NCBI RefSeq assembly: GCF_018398315.1
Contig: NZ_JAHBRW010000001.1
Span: forward strand, 1,112,001-1,176,000
Reading direction: 5' to 3'
Length of the DNA: 64,000 bases
Origin: Chelatococcus sp. YT9
GTDB lineage: Bacteria > Pseudomonadota > Alphaproteobacteria > Rhizobiales > Beijerinckiaceae
Shown: positions 38,572 through 50,958 of the stretch, piece after piece
Position numbering within the stretch: position 1 is the first letter of the stretch
Layout: each line of letters starts with the position of its first letter
Notes under the pieces: model-generated
Database searches by the model: none
What the model was told of the DNA's origin: nothing
What the model saw: the letters and a program-made list of their open reading frames with translations, nothing else
Position numbers and translations under genes: made by a program

Positions 38572-38735
38572 GTTCAGTGAAGGTCCCTATATAGGGCATC
38601 AGCGGACTATTCAAGGGGCTGCGAGCCGAGAAGCGTCACAAAGATTTCGCAATGTGCAAGCCGCGAGGCTCCACAGCCGCTTTCCGTTGTGTCACACTGC
38701 TGTCGTCAATGCTCTTAGAGAGAGGAGATAGTCCG

Positions 38736-38927
38736 ATGTCTTTGCAGGCCCATATCATGGAGCTCAAGAGGCGGCATCAGGCCCTCGAGGAGGAGATACA
38801 ATCGACACTCGCGAGTCCGTCGACCGCCAGCACTCTCAAGGTGGCCGAGCTCAAACGCAAGAAGCTCCAGCTCAAGGATGAGCTAGAGCAATTGCAGCAT
38901 GGCATGGCGTCGAAGTCTGTACATTAG
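38736..38927 (+). CDS. Small DUF465 (YdcH-like) protein
   Basis: 63 residues forming one long amphipathic hairpin: MSLQAHIMELKRRHQALEEEI then LKVAELKRKKLQLKDELEQL. This is the YdcH/DUF465 pattern, a coiled-coil protein of unknown function found in most alphaproteobacteria. The ATG at 38736 has AGAGGAG ahead; the longer upstream frame is not used. Confidence 0.88.
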   Translation: MSLQAHIMELKRRHQALEEEIQSTLASPSTASTLKVAELKRKKLQLKDELEQLQHGMASKSVH

Positions 38928-39321
38928 AGCGGCGGGCACTCAGAAGGAATTGGAGACGCCGCGCTGTCTCTTTGAATGAACATCGGCTTCAACCGAGACG
39001 CAGCAATGCACCTTCGGTTCGATGCTCCAGCGTCGCTTCCGAGCCGTTGCATCCAGCGCCGCAACTTCGGCGTTGACGGGATGATGGCTCGACCAGAGGA
39101 GGCCTCCCCCTCCTCCATAGTTTGGGCACCGGACACACCAGCCGGTGCTCTTTTATTGTGAGGCGCACGCAGCGCCCCTACCTTCCCAACCGGCCACGGC
39201 TCGTACGCCCACAGCTCCAGCTTCAGGAAACGGGAGGCCGTTCCCCGCCCTTGTGCGAACAAAATCGCGGTGGAGCGCTCGGAAAGACGTCGGCATGCTG
39301 CCGCCCCCGTTTTCCCTTGGG
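38928..39321. other. Intergenic region
   Basis: 394 bp with no supported gene, RNA or repeat. Open frames here lack ribosome sites and show no family resemblance. Confidence 0.4.
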
Positions 39322-40389
39322 CTACTTCTCTTTTTGAGGCGCGCCCTCGGGCACGTCGGCGATTTCTCTGACCACGCGCGTTTGCGCCTGAGGCAGCGGC
39401 GTCGAGCCATCAATATCCCGCAGAAACATGGTCACCTGCGGGATGGACCCATGATCCGGCAGATCCACATGGCCGCCGCCTGGAAACGACACCAGCCGCT
39501 TGGGTCCTGGCGCAAGATTGAAGAGCGCGACGCCCTGCGCGTAGGGAATGATGTGGTCCTTGAGCCCGTGAAGGATAAGGAGCGGCGCGCGCACCTTGCC
39601 GATCAACTCATCCGACCGGAACGGGTCACGCATGAGAAGGTTGACCGGCGCCCAAGGATAACGCGCCGCGCCGACCTCGGCTGTCGAGGTATAGGGGGCC
39701 TCCAGAACAACCCCCTTCAGAGGGACTTCCGCCGCAAGGCCCACGGCGACCCCGGTGCCGAGCGATTCGCCATAGGCGACGAGGCGCTCCGCGCCGAACC
39801 GTTCAGCAGCGGCCTTGTAGGCCGCGCGCGCATCGGATCGCAGCCCCTCCTCCGAGGGACTGCCTGTGGAGCCGCCATAGCCGCGGTAGCTGACGATGAA
39901 TAGTCCTTCGCCGTCCTCGCTCAACGCTTTGTAGCGGTCGAGCCGGCCCGGGCGCGCGAGATTGCCACTCTGCCCATGGAAATAGAGAAGGACAGGCTTG
40001 CCCTCCTGTGGTGGCAAAACCCAGGCGACCAGGGTTTCGCCGTCCTCGGTGCGGATGGTCGTCTCTGTCAGGCCGGAGATACCCGCAACCGCCGGATCTG
40101 TCCGCGTCGCATCAAGCGGAAAAAGATAATGCCGCTGCTGGCTGTAGAGAGCGCCGACCGCCGCAAGATACGCAAAGGCGATCGCGCCTACCACCAGCAC
40201 GAGAAGGCGTCGCCAATTGCGGCGGACGCGGGGTGGCGCTTCTGGCGGGCGCGGCGGCAACCCGGGAAAAGTGCCCTCCGGCGGTGCAGGAGGAAGACCG
40301 GGAGGCGGCGAAGGCGGCAGCACCGGTGGATGCTTAGCGTCCGACAGGTCGATCTCCCTTTGTCTCGATGATCGGCCCATCAATGCCAA
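39322..40389 (-). CDS. Membrane-anchored alpha/beta hydrolase (ABHD13/Bem46-like)
   Basis: 355 residues: a Pro-rich cytoplasmic tail (about 20-55), one membrane helix near 62-82, then an alpha/beta-hydrolase domain facing the periplasm. The nucleophile elbow is YGESLGTG, the acid lies in LHGLKDHIIP and the His in FPGGGHVDLPD. YFHGQSGNLARP is the oxyanion region. Substrate unknown. Start at 40389; an ATG three codons in is equally possible. Confidence 0.87.
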   Translation of the reverse strand: MALMGRSSRQREIDLSDAKHPPVLPPSPPPGLPPAPPEGTFPGLPPRPPEAPPRVRRNWRRLLVLVVGAIAFAYLAAVGALYSQQRHYLFPLDATRTDPAVAGISGLTETTIRTEDGETLVAWVLPPQEGKPVLLYFHGQSGNLARPGRLDRYKALSEDGEGLFIVSYRGYGGSTGSPSEEGLRSDARAAYKAAAERFGAERLVAYGESLGTGVAVGLAAEVPLKGVVLEAPYTSTAEVGAARYPWAPVNLLMRDPFRSDELIGKVRAPLLILHGLKDHIIPYAQGVALFNLAPGPKRLVSFPGGGHVDLPDHGSIPQVTMFLRDIDGSTPLPQAQTRVVREIADVPEGAPQKEK

Positions 40390-40437
40390 GCCGGTAACAT
40401 TGCACCGGGCGCGATCATGGATACAGCGTGCGGCAAG

Positions 40438-41835
40438 TCACAGCGACTTGAGGATATTCTCCACCATCTTCTTGGCATCACCAAACAGCATCATGGTGTT
40501 GTCCTTGAAGAACAGCTCGTTCTCCACGCCCGCGTAGCCGGAACCCATGCCGCGCTTGATGAAGAGGACCGTCTTGGCCTTCTCGACATCAAGGATCGGC
40601 ATGCCGAAGATCGGGGAGGCCGGATCGGTCTTGGCAGCTGGATTGGTCACGTCATTCGCGCCGATGACGAAGGCGACGTCGGCCTGCGCGAATTCCGAGT
40701 TGATGTCTTCCAGCTCGAAGACCTCGTCATAGGGCACGTTGGCCTCGGCCAGGAGCACGTTCATATGGCCGGGCATGCGACCCGCGACCGGATGAATCGC
40801 GTATTTGACCTCGACACCCTCTTCCTTGAGCTTGTCGGCCATTTCGCGCAGCGCGTGCTGGGCCTGGGCGACGGCCATGCCATAGCCGGGCACAATGATG
40901 ACCTTTGCGGCATTCTTCATCAGGAAGGCAGCGTCATCGGCTGAACCCTGCTTGACAGGTCGCGTCTCCACGGCGCCGCCGCCGGCCGCCGCGCTGTCGC
41001 CACCGAAGCCGCCCAGAATGACCGAGATGAAAGAGCGGTTCATGCCCTTACACATGATGTAGGACAGGATCGCGCCGGAAGAGCCGACGAGGGCGCCGGT
41101 GATGATCAGCGCCAGATTGCCGAGCGTGAAGCCGATCCCGGCGGCCGCCCATCCCGAATAGGAGTTGAGCATCGACACGACGACCGGCATGTCAGCGCCG
41201 CCAATGGGGATGATCAGCGTGACGCCGAGCACGAACGAGACCAGCGCGATCAGCCAGAAGACCACATGGCTCTCGGTGGCGACAAACACGGCAATCAGGA
41301 CAACGAGGAGCACGCCGAGCGCGATATTGAGCAAATGGCGCTGCGGCAGCAGGATCGGCTTGCCGGACATACGGCCGTCAAGCTTCAGGAAGGCGATGAC
41401 CGAACCTGTGAATGTAATCGCGCCGATCGCCACGCCAAGCGACATCTCGACGAGGCTGCCACCATGGATGGTCCCGACGGCACCAAGGCCGAAAGCCTCC
41501 GGCGCATAGAGCGCACCGGCGGCGACGAACACCGCGGCGAGGCCGACTCCCGAGTGGAAAGCCGCGACGAGCTGCGGCATCGCGGTCATCGGCACGCGCT
41601 TGGCAATGACGGCGCCGATGCCGCCACCGATGGCCATGCCCAGAATGATGATCAGCCAGCTCAGCACATCCGCCGGCGGATGGAACACGATGGTCGTGAG
41701 GATCGCGATCCCCATGCCGATCATGCCGTAAAGATTGCCCTGGCGAGATGTTGCCGGCGATGACAGGCCGCGCAAGGCCAGAATGAAGAGGACGCCGGCG
41801 ACGAGATAAAGCAGCGCAGACAGATTGGCGGCCAT
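40438..41835 (-). CDS. pntB: Proton-translocating transhydrogenase subunit beta
   Basis: 465 residues. Nine or so N-terminal membrane helices carry the proton path, followed by the soluble NADP(H)-binding domain with VIIVPGYGMAVAQAQHAL and the terminal VFFKDNTMMLFGDAKKM. The enzyme uses the proton gradient to make NADPH from NADH. The ATG at 41835 starts MAANLSALLYL and lies 5 bp after pntAB. Confidence 0.96.
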   Translation of the reverse strand: MAANLSALLYLVAGVLFILALRGLSSPATSRQGNLYGMIGMGIAILTTIVFHPPADVLSWLIIILGMAIGGGIGAVIAKRVPMTAMPQLVAAFHSGVGLAAVFVAAGALYAPEAFGLGAVGTIHGGSLVEMSLGVAIGAITFTGSVIAFLKLDGRMSGKPILLPQRHLLNIALGVLLVVLIAVFVATESHVVFWLIALVSFVLGVTLIIPIGGADMPVVVSMLNSYSGWAAAGIGFTLGNLALIITGALVGSSGAILSYIMCKGMNRSFISVILGGFGGDSAAAGGGAVETRPVKQGSADDAAFLMKNAAKVIIVPGYGMAVAQAQHALREMADKLKEEGVEVKYAIHPVAGRMPGHMNVLLAEANVPYDEVFELEDINSEFAQADVAFVIGANDVTNPAAKTDPASPIFGMPILDVEKAKTVLFIKRGMGSGYAGVENELFFKDNTMMLFGDAKKMVENILKSL

Positions 41836-41840
41836 GTCCC

Positions 41841-42290
41841 TCAGCCCTTCTTCTTGTACATGGCGAGCATGCGCTGGGTCACCAGGAAGCCACCAAAGAT
41901 ATTGATGGAAGCGAGGATCAGGGCGATGAAGCCGAAGACCTTCGCCCACCAGGGCCCGGCGCCCAGGTCAGGAGCCGCGGAAACGCCGACGGCGAGCAGA
42001 GCCCCCACCACGATCACCGACGAGATGGCGTTGGTGACCGACATCAGCGGTGTATGCAGCGCAGGGGTGACCGACCACACCACGTAGTAGCCCACGAAGA
42101 CCGCGAGCACGAAGATCGCCAGGCGGAAGACCGTCGGGTCGACCGCTCCGCCCGTGGCCACATGGGCCACATTGCCCACCATGTCAGCGGCATAATCGGC
42201 ATAGGTCTGCGCCGCCTCAGCCGCCTGCCGGGCCGCGTCAGCTGCCGCACGGGCGCGTTCGAGCGCTTCCTCCGGCGTAAGATTGGCCAT
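41841..42290 (-). CDS. pntAB: Transhydrogenase subunit alpha-2 (membrane part)
   Basis: 149 residues. An Ala/Glu-rich amphipathic N-terminus (about 1-35) precedes three or four membrane helices with [23 protein letters not shown], the conserved channel segment. In alphaproteobacteria this domain is separate from the NAD-binding part. The ATG at 42290 was preferred; a GTG three codons upstream is possible. Confidence 0.94.
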   Translation of the reverse strand: MANLTPEEALERARAAADAARQAAEAAQTYADYAADMVGNVAHVATGGAVDPTVFRLAIFVLAVFVGYYVVWSVTPALHTPLMSVTNAISSVIVVGALLAVGVSAAPDLGAGPWWAKVFGFIALILASINIFGGFLVTQRMLAMYKKKG

Positions 42291-42364
42291 CGCTCGCACT
42301 CCCTCGTTGATACCGGTGTGGTTCTGGGGTCAGGGAAATCGGGAAGAAGGTCGGTCCGTTGTCT

Positions 42365-43504
42365 TCAGGCTTTCGCCAGGAAGGCTGGATGAACGATGGC
42401 GCCGTCCCGCGTCAGGGCTGTCGCCTTGACGAGTTCGTCGTCCCAGTTCACGGCCAGAGCCTTCGATGCTTTGTCGATCAGGGTCTCGACAAAGGCATAG
42501 AGGTTCTTGGCATAGAGGCTCGATGCCGTCGCGGCGAGGCGGCCGGGCACATTGAGATGCCCGACGATCTTCACGCCGTTGGCCGTCACGACCACTTCGC
42601 CGGGAACCGCGCCCTCGACATTGCCGCCGCGCTCGACTGCCAGGTCGACGATCACCGAACCCGGCCGCATCGAAGCCACCATGGCGGCCGTGATCAGCTT
42701 CGGCGCGGGGCGACCGGGGATCAACGCCGTCGTGATGACGATGTCCTGCTTGGAGATATGGCTCGCGGTGAGTTCGGCCTGCTTGGCCTGATATTCGGCG
42801 GACATCTGCTTCGCATAGCCGCCGGCCGTCTCGGCCGCCTTGAACTCCTCGTCCTCGACGGCGATGAACTTGGCGCCAAGCGAGGCCACCTGCTCCTTGG
42901 CTGCGGGACGCACGTCGGTCGCGGAAACGACCGCGCCCAGGCGCCGCGCGGTTGCGATGGCTTGAAGGCCGGCGACCCCCGCGCCCATGACGAAGGCGCG
43001 CGCCGCAGGAACGGTGCCGGCGGCCGTCATCATCATCGGCAAGGCGCGTCCATATTCAGCGGCCGCGTCGATGACCGCGCGGTAGCCCGCGAGATTGGCC
43101 TGCGACGACAGAACGTCCATTACCTGCGCGCGGGTGATGCGCGGCATGAATTCCATGGAGAAGGCCGAAATGCCGGCATCCGCCCAGCTCTTCACGGCAG
43201 CATCGTCACCGTAGGGATCGAGCACCGCGATCACGAGAGCGCCACGCTTGATCAGCGGCAGCTCGGTTGCGCTCGGCCGCCGGACTTTGAGCACCACATC
43301 GGCGCCGCTCAACGTCTCTGCGGGTGTTGGCGCAATACGCGCTCCGGCGTCCGAATAATCGGCATCGGTCACGCCGGAACGCAGCCCCGCACCGGTCTGC
43401 ACGACCACCTCGGCCCCGAGGGCCAGAAACTTCTTTACCGTCTCGGGCGTCGCGGCGACGCGCCCTTCATTCTGCTCGGTCTCGGCGGGGACGGCGATCA
43501 GCAT
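42365..43504 (-). CDS. pntAA: Transhydrogenase subunit alpha-1 (NAD-binding part)
   Basis: 379 residues, alanine dehydrogenase/PNT fold. NAD-binding strand MGAGVAGLQAIATARRLGAVVSATDVR lies near 172-198, with the ALIPGRPAPKLIT mobile loop near 240. Soluble, dimeric, sits on the membrane subunits encoded downstream. It heads the pnt operon. Confidence 0.96.
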   Translation of the reverse strand: MLIAVPAETEQNEGRVAATPETVKKFLALGAEVVVQTGAGLRSGVTDADYSDAGARIAPTPAETLSGADVVLKVRRPSATELPLIKRGALVIAVLDPYGDDAAVKSWADAGISAFSMEFMPRITRAQVMDVLSSQANLAGYRAVIDAAAEYGRALPMMMTAAGTVPAARAFVMGAGVAGLQAIATARRLGAVVSATDVRPAAKEQVASLGAKFIAVEDEEFKAAETAGGYAKQMSAEYQAKQAELTASHISKQDIVITTALIPGRPAPKLITAAMVASMRPGSVIVDLAVERGGNVEGAVPGEVVVTANGVKIVGHLNVPGRLAATASSLYAKNLYAFVETLIDKASKALAVNWDDELVKATALTRDGAIVHPAFLAKA

Positions 43505-43715
43505 CGTTGAACCACTCCAGAACGACGGTAACAGCGTGGGCGGCGGGAGATGGATTGGCGGCGATCAACAGCAAGCTGACCGTCTCCCCCGGAGGAACAC
43601 AAAAGACGCGTCACGACGTGTAGCCGACGGCTACTCTTGGCGATCCATCCGCGCCGTGCAGCATTCCCACACGCAGCGGAGATCGGGCCCTATCGATCGA
43701 TCAGCGCGTTGCCAA

Positions 43716-43871
43716 TCAGAGGAGGAAGATCGCCATCAGGATGAGGATGGCGCAGACCGCGATGGTTCCCCATTTCGCTCCGACGACGAAGCCTTGATAG
43801 GTGCGCTCGTGCTCACCGTAATCCATCGCCGGTGGCGCATGGTGAGCTTTGGCTTCGGCGGCTTGGGCCAT
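43716..43871 (-). CDS. aa3-type cytochrome c oxidase subunit IV (small)
   Basis: 51 residues. An acidic-His-rich start (MAQAAEAKAHHAPPAMDY) leads to GEHERTYQGFVVGAKWGTI and one membrane helix ending in FLL. This is the small fourth subunit of alphaproteobacterial aa3 oxidase, which packs against subunits I and III. The other oxidase genes are not in this window. Located between pntAA and the UbiB-like gene. Confidence 0.87.
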   Translation of the reverse strand: MAQAAEAKAHHAPPAMDYGEHERTYQGFVVGAKWGTIAVCAILILMAIFLL

Positions 43872-44034
43872 GGTGTTCCCTCAGGCTGCTGTCACGTTTC
43901 CTGGATGGGGCTTTACCCCATGCCAAAGCGCCTTGCAACGCCTTAGCGCCATTCGGAAATTGCAGGGCGCCGTTGGGAAATGCGATAGCCGCGGCCGGAG
44001 CCGTGGCCGGAGCACCGGCCAAGCCCGGAACGTC

Positions 44035-45414
44035 TCAAGCGAGGCCGGTCTCTGCCAGCGCTTTCGCCTGCCGGTCCCGCACGACGCCGAGATCAAAGTT
44101 CTCGATCTCCGCCTCGAACAGCCGGTGGAAATTCAACTCAGCTTTGAGATGTAGAAAAACCGCGCCAAGGCCGATGGCGGCGCGGTCCATGAAGACGAAT
44201 TCGCGCGGTATTCGCACCGGCCCCTTCTCTTTCAGAGCCTGCTTGACGCGCCAGGCCTCGCGCCGGCCATATTCACCCGGCGCAACTCCGTCGGCGATGG
44301 TTCGCACGCGGTCGTCGAGCAGCGGGCCGTAGATAAACCGCGCCCACATGTTCAGCACACTGATGAGGTCGCGGGTGAGCCCCCGGAAACCCCATGTTTC
44401 ATAGGCCTGCACGACGCGCTCCTCGTCGCCCCCGAGGAGCCCGCGATAGAGATCCACCACCCCACCGACGAAGGCCGTCGGGAAAATGCGGATACAGCCA
44501 TAATCGAGGAGATTGATCCCTTGCGCGTCATTCTCGGCTCCCCCGCGGAAGACCGTATAGTTGCCGAGATGCGGATCGCCATGGATGACGCCGTAGTGGC
44601 TGAACGGATGCCACCAGGCACGGAACATCACTGAGGCGAGCCTGTTGCGCGTGTCGAGCGCGGCATGCCGGAAGTCGAGCATCCGCTCGCCCTGCAGCCA
44701 GTCCAGCGTCAGAAGCCGCCCGGTCGAGAGATCCTCATGAACACGCGGCACGCGCACATCAGGCACATCGGCCAGCATGACACCATAGAGTGCGGCATGT
44801 TTCGCCTCCCGGCGATAATCCAGCTCCTCGCGGAGGCGCGCGCCGATCTCGGTAGCGATCTCGCGGGTATCGATGGAGGGATTGAAGCGGCGCTGCAGCT
44901 TCATGATGAAGCCGAGCTGCACGAGATCGGCCTCCACCGCCGATTGCATGTCCGGGTACTGCAGCTTGCAGGCAAGTGCCGTTCCGTCATGCGTCGTCGC
45001 GCGATGCACCTGGCCCAGCGATGCCGCTGCCGCCGGCTTGAGATCAAAGGAAGCAAAGCGCGTGGCCCAATCCGGCCCGAGCTCGCTCATCATCCGCCGC
45101 TTCACGAACGCCGCGCCCATCGGCGGCGCCTCGGCCTGCAGTTTCTGCAGCTCGGTCGCATATTCCGGCGGCAAGGCGTCGGGAATGGTGGAAAGAAGTT
45201 GGGCCACCTTCATCAGCGGCCCCTTGAGGCCGCCCAAAGCGCGCATCAGCTCCCCGGCGTTGTGCTCGCGATCGGTGGTCAGTCCAAGCGCCCGCGCGCC
45301 AGCAAGTTTAGCGGCGATTCCACCGACGTCGCGACCCACGCGCGCATACCGTGCAGCCCGCGCCGAGAGGCGGTTCGCTTCCCGATCGGCTTTGGGACTG
45401 TCGCTATCCTGCAT
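44035..45414 (-). CDS. ABC1/UbiB-family atypical kinase
   Basis: 459 residues. The KxGQ-like motif reads LMKVAQLLST (a Lys with Val-Ala-Gln), SLGQVHRATTHDGTALACKLQYP carries the Ala-rich loop and catalytic Lys, and VIHGDPHLGNY plus LLDYGCIRIF give the catalytic and metal-binding Asp. Family members support ubiquinone synthesis or lipid homeostasis. The ATG at 45414 has GGAGAATT ahead. Confidence 0.9.
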   Translation of the reverse strand: MQDSDSPKADREANRLSARAARYARVGRDVGGIAAKLAGARALGLTTDREHNAGELMRALGGLKGPLMKVAQLLSTIPDALPPEYATELQKLQAEAPPMGAAFVKRRMMSELGPDWATRFASFDLKPAAAASLGQVHRATTHDGTALACKLQYPDMQSAVEADLVQLGFIMKLQRRFNPSIDTREIATEIGARLREELDYRREAKHAALYGVMLADVPDVRVPRVHEDLSTGRLLTLDWLQGERMLDFRHAALDTRNRLASVMFRAWWHPFSHYGVIHGDPHLGNYTVFRGGAENDAQGINLLDYGCIRIFPTAFVGGVVDLYRGLLGGDEERVVQAYETWGFRGLTRDLISVLNMWARFIYGPLLDDRVRTIADGVAPGEYGRREAWRVKQALKEKGPVRIPREFVFMDRAAIGLGAVFLHLKAELNFHRLFEAEIENFDLGVVRDRQAKALAETGLA

Positions 45415-45496
45415 CAAGAATTCTCCCGGCCAACTCCTCAGAGATAAGCGCCAGGAGACCAATTGTCAGGGCATGGTGACATATTGATATGCATTA

Positions 45497-45522
45497 TCCC
45501 CCTCCCGCGTACGGAAGGGGGA
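45497..45522. repeat. Short GC-rich hairpin between the UbiB-like gene and clpB
   Basis: CCCCCT...AGGGGG flanks CCCGCGTACGG, giving a stable hairpin 20 bp after the clpB stop. No T-run follows, so it may be a decayed palindromic repeat as much as a terminator. Confidence 0.4.
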
Positions 45523-45541
45523 GTTTACAGGCCGCAAAGCC

Positions 45542-48166
<2,625 letters not shown>

Positions 48167-48284
48167 GTCCTGCTCCCGCTCCGGCAGCGGCGCCCCCGAG
48201 AGGCACGCCGAGACCCGCGAAGGATTGCCCCGCGGGATGAGCCGCGCCAGGCACCGCCCCCATCGGCGGGGGCCGGCGAAGCTG

Positions 48285-48312
48285 ATGTAGTGTTGTAAAT
48301 CAGTAACACAAG
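48285..48312 (-). promoter_or_regulatory. RpoH (sigma32)-like promoter for clpB
   Basis: On the minus strand CTTG (48312-48309) and CTACAT (48290-48285) are 18 bp apart, near the alphaproteobacterial heat-shock consensus CTTG-N17/18-CyTATnT. It implies a roughly 110-base GC-rich leader with a GCCCCC/GGGGGC stem. Confidence 0.5.
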
Positions 48313-48458
48313 TGGCCATCCCTGCGCCACGACCGGATATTTGCGACGATACCGCAACAATCCTGCGGCATCGGCCGGAGCCGGATTGGGCTGGGTGACC
48401 TCGGAAAGCCAAGCACCACTATGCCGCCTTGGCAATCAAAAGATCTAGACAACAAAAA

Positions 48459-48478
48459 GGGAGGGCCAAAGCCCTCCC
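48459..48478 (-). terminator. Intrinsic terminator after the DUF4167 gene
   Basis: An 8-bp stem GGGAGGGC/GCCCTCCC with a 4-base loop; on the minus strand TTTTTGTTG follows at once. Strong terminator 40 bp after the stop. Confidence 0.85.
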
Positions 48479-48517
48479 TCGTCGTCATTCCCGCATGTGA
48501 GCTAAGCCGCAGGGAGC

Positions 48518-49624
48518 TTATCGGTCGCCGAGCGGCAGTACACTCTCGTCGCTATCCGCGTCTTCCGCTGCCGAGCGGCGCTTCGGGCGTCCGCGGGTTG
48601 CCCGCGGAGCGGGCGAGGCCGGAGCTTCAGCCTCGACACTCGCAGCCTTGCGTGTCCGGCGCGCACGCGGAGCGGGCGCCTCGACCTCCTCTGCGGCAGC
48701 CGGAGCCTCGACCTTTGCCGCAGTCTCCTTGGGAGCAGCGGTTTTAGCAGCAGCGCGAGCGCGCGGCCTCTCGGCGGGCGCGGGAGTCTCGACAACTTCC
48801 GGCGCCTCGTCCAGAACTTCGGGTGCCTGCCTCAACGGCGCGGTCAGGAAGGCGGGTAGAACGCCCTGTCCATTCGCGCCTGCGTCGCTCGCCTGGGCCT
48901 CATCGTTGCGGCGCGGCCCACGAAACCGCTCGCGACGATCCTGGCGATCATTGGTCCTCTCCGAACGCTCACCACGCTCCTGGCGCTCACCGCGTTCCTG
49001 GCGCTCGCCCCGATCTTGACGATCTCCACGGTCCTGGCGCTCGCCGCGCGCCTGCCGGTCACCGCGATCCTGACGTTCAGCCCGCTCGTAGCGATCGCCC
49101 CGATCCTGGCGCTCACCTCTATCCTGGCGCTCGCCTCGCTCCTGGCGATCATTCCGCTCTTGCCGGTCTCCACGCTCCTGGCGCTCGCCCCGTTCCTGGC
49201 GCGCCTGGTAAGGCTGCGACGGCGCATAGGGCTGCTCATCGTAAGAGCCGCGCACGTCCGGCTGAGGCGCCCCATAATCAGAAGGCTGCTGCGAGCCGTA
49301 GCCGTAGCCGCCCTCTTCAGCGCCTTCGCCCTCATCGCGCTCATCGTCATAGGCGCGGGGAAAAGTGCCATAGGTCTGCTGAAACTGCGCCTGCGCGGCG
49401 GCAATGAGCCGGTAATAGTGTTCGGCGTGCTGCAGGTAGTTCTCGGCCGATACGGGATCGCCGGAGGCCTGCGCATCGCGTGACAACTGCGCATACTTCT
49501 CGGCAATATGCTGGGCCGTGCCCCTGATCTTCACATCCGGCCCGTTGGACTCGTATGTCCGTGTCAAAGGATTGGGGCCTTTCCGATTCCGGCCCCGCAT
49601 GCGCCTGTTTTGACCTGGTCTCAT
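48518..49624 (-). CDS. DUF4167 protein with Arg/Glu/Asp/Gln/Gly repeats
   Basis: 368 residues. The conserved DUF4167 domain (about 1-95) opens with a basic RMRGRNRKGPNPL and continues VKIRGTAQHIAEKYAQLSRDA. A roughly 100-residue tract of six-residue units such as RQERGE and RQDRGD follows (about 140-245), then an Ala/Pro/Glu/Lys tail. The repeat is highly charged and surely disordered; RG-rich tracts often bind RNA, but no function is established for the family. Confidence 0.88.
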   Translation of the reverse strand: MRPGQNRRMRGRNRKGPNPLTRTYESNGPDVKIRGTAQHIAEKYAQLSRDAQASGDPVSAENYLQHAEHYYRLIAAAQAQFQQTYGTFPRAYDDERDEGEGAEEGGYGYGSQQPSDYGAPQPDVRGSYDEQPYAPSQPYQARQERGERQERGDRQERNDRQERGERQDRGERQDRGDRYERAERQDRGDRQARGERQDRGDRQDRGERQERGERQERGERSERTNDRQDRRERFRGPRRNDEAQASDAGANGQGVLPAFLTAPLRQAPEVLDEAPEVVETPAPAERPRARAAAKTAAPKETAAKVEAPAAAEEVEAPAPRARRTRKAASVEAEAPASPAPRATRGRPKRRSAAEDADSDESVLPLGDR

Positions 49625-50031
49625 CGACTGTCTCTGGATATGGATAAAAAAACCACGCGCAGCAATCGCCCGCGTTCAAACGCGCCAGCCGCCAAGGGCG
49701 GAGAATGCGCGCTTATTCAGTCAGCGCTGTAGCTGAAACACCCGAAGGCTCAGTCAGCCACCCTTGTGTTCATATTGCGGATGCCGATCCCAAGGTGATA
49801 CGACAAGGCCTCACCGGCAGCGAATTATTCGACCCGCGGTCTGCGCGCAACATCAAAGCTGCCCGCCATCCACTGCACCGGAGATTCTGATTCGCACTTT
49901 TCGCGGAGGTCTACTCCTTGCGGATCCGATAGGATCGCATGACCCTTTATCTTTTGCCGCTAAGCGCAATTCCTAAAATTCACACTAACGTCTTTACCCT
50001 ATTCAGCCAAGCCATTTTTGCAAGATCACCC
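49625..50031. other. Intergenic region
   Basis: 407 bp without a supported gene. The first 60 bases upstream of the DUF4167 start contain A-runs likely to be promoter; the rest shows nothing recognisable. Confidence 0.4.
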
Positions 50032-50958
50032 CTATGGTGATCGGTGCATATCACCTGTATCACGATCGGGTGTTGCGTGAATGACACGTTCGATTCCCGC
50101 CAAATCGCGTATCGCAACCCAGTTGGCAAAGCCATAACGGACAAGCAGCCGCCCTACATCCTCCGTTTGCCCCGCGCCCACTTCGACAAAGCAATGTCCG
50201 TCCGGCCGCAGCAGGCGCCGCGCTTCGGCACCGACGCGCCAATAAGCCGCAAGTCCGTCTGCCCCGCCGTCCAGGGCAAGCCGTGGATCATGAAACCTCA
50301 CATCAGGCGCGAGGCCTTCGATGTCAGCCGTCTCGATATAGGGGGGATTGGAAACGATCAGATCAAAGGGCGCCGCGACGGCCGACGCCCAGTCCCCAAC
50401 GAGGAACGCGGCGCGGGCGCCAACGCCGTTCATCGCGGCGTTATAGCGCGCGGTGCGCGCAGCTTCCGGTGAAAGGTCGATGCCGACGCCGCTGGCCGCG
50501 GGAAGTTCGCTCAAAAGAGCGGTCAAGATGCAGCCCGAGCCGGTGCCAAGATCGAGGATACGCAGCGGACTGTCCGCCCTCCCTTCGCCGCGAATTGTCC
50601 CAAGCGCAGCCTCTACCAGCGTCTCGGTATCGGGGCGCGGCACCAGTGTCGCCGCGGAAAGGGTAAAGGGCAGCCCCCAGAACTCCTGAATGCCGCAAAT
50701 GCGCGCGACCGGCTCGAAGCGCAAACGTCGCATCACCATGTCGGCCAGGACCGACGCGGCCGGTCCGATGACCACGTCCGACTTCAACGAGAGATCGAGA
50801 GGCGAAATCTCAAGCGCGTTGCACAGCAACACGCGCGCATCGAGCGTGGGCGAATCGAGGCCCGCCCCGGAGAAGGCGTCAACGATCAGGCGCCGCGCCT
50901 CCCCGCGTGTCGTCGCAGGGGTTATCCAGTTGTCGACCGGCCGTGTGGGAGGCGTCAT
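50032..50958 (-). CDS. prmC: Release factor glutamine methyltransferase PrmC
   Basis: 308 residues. Methylates the Gln of the GGQ motif of release factors. The N-terminal helical domain is followed by the SAM fold ([15 protein letters not shown] near 137-151) and the substrate motif SNPPYIE near 203-209. The ATG at 50958 overlaps the prfA stop (ATGA), so enzyme and substrate are translationally coupled. Confidence 0.96.
   Translation of the reverse strand: MTPPTRPVDNWITPATTRGEARRLIVDAFSGAGLDSPTLDARVLLCNALEISPLDLSLKSDVVIGPAASVLADMVMRRLRFEPVARICGIQEFWGLPFTLSAATLVPRPDTETLVEAALGTIRGEGRADSPLRILDLGTGSGCILTALLSELPAASGVGIDLSPEAARTARYNAAMNGVGARAAFLVGDWASAVAAPFDLIVSNPPYIETADIEGLAPDVRFHDPRLALDGGADGLAAYWRVGAEARRLLRPDGHCFVEVGAGQTEDVGRLLVRYGFANWVAIRDLAGIERVIHATPDRDTGDMHRSP

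Noticed and set aside
43619-43633. Palindrome GTAGCCG-A-CGGCTAC as a terminator
   Set aside because: No T-run on either strand and no gene ends immediately before it.
48885-49215. Repeats that might be a CRISPR array
   Set aside because: The repeats are in phase with a coding frame, are contiguous without unique spacers, and encode the DUF4167 tract.
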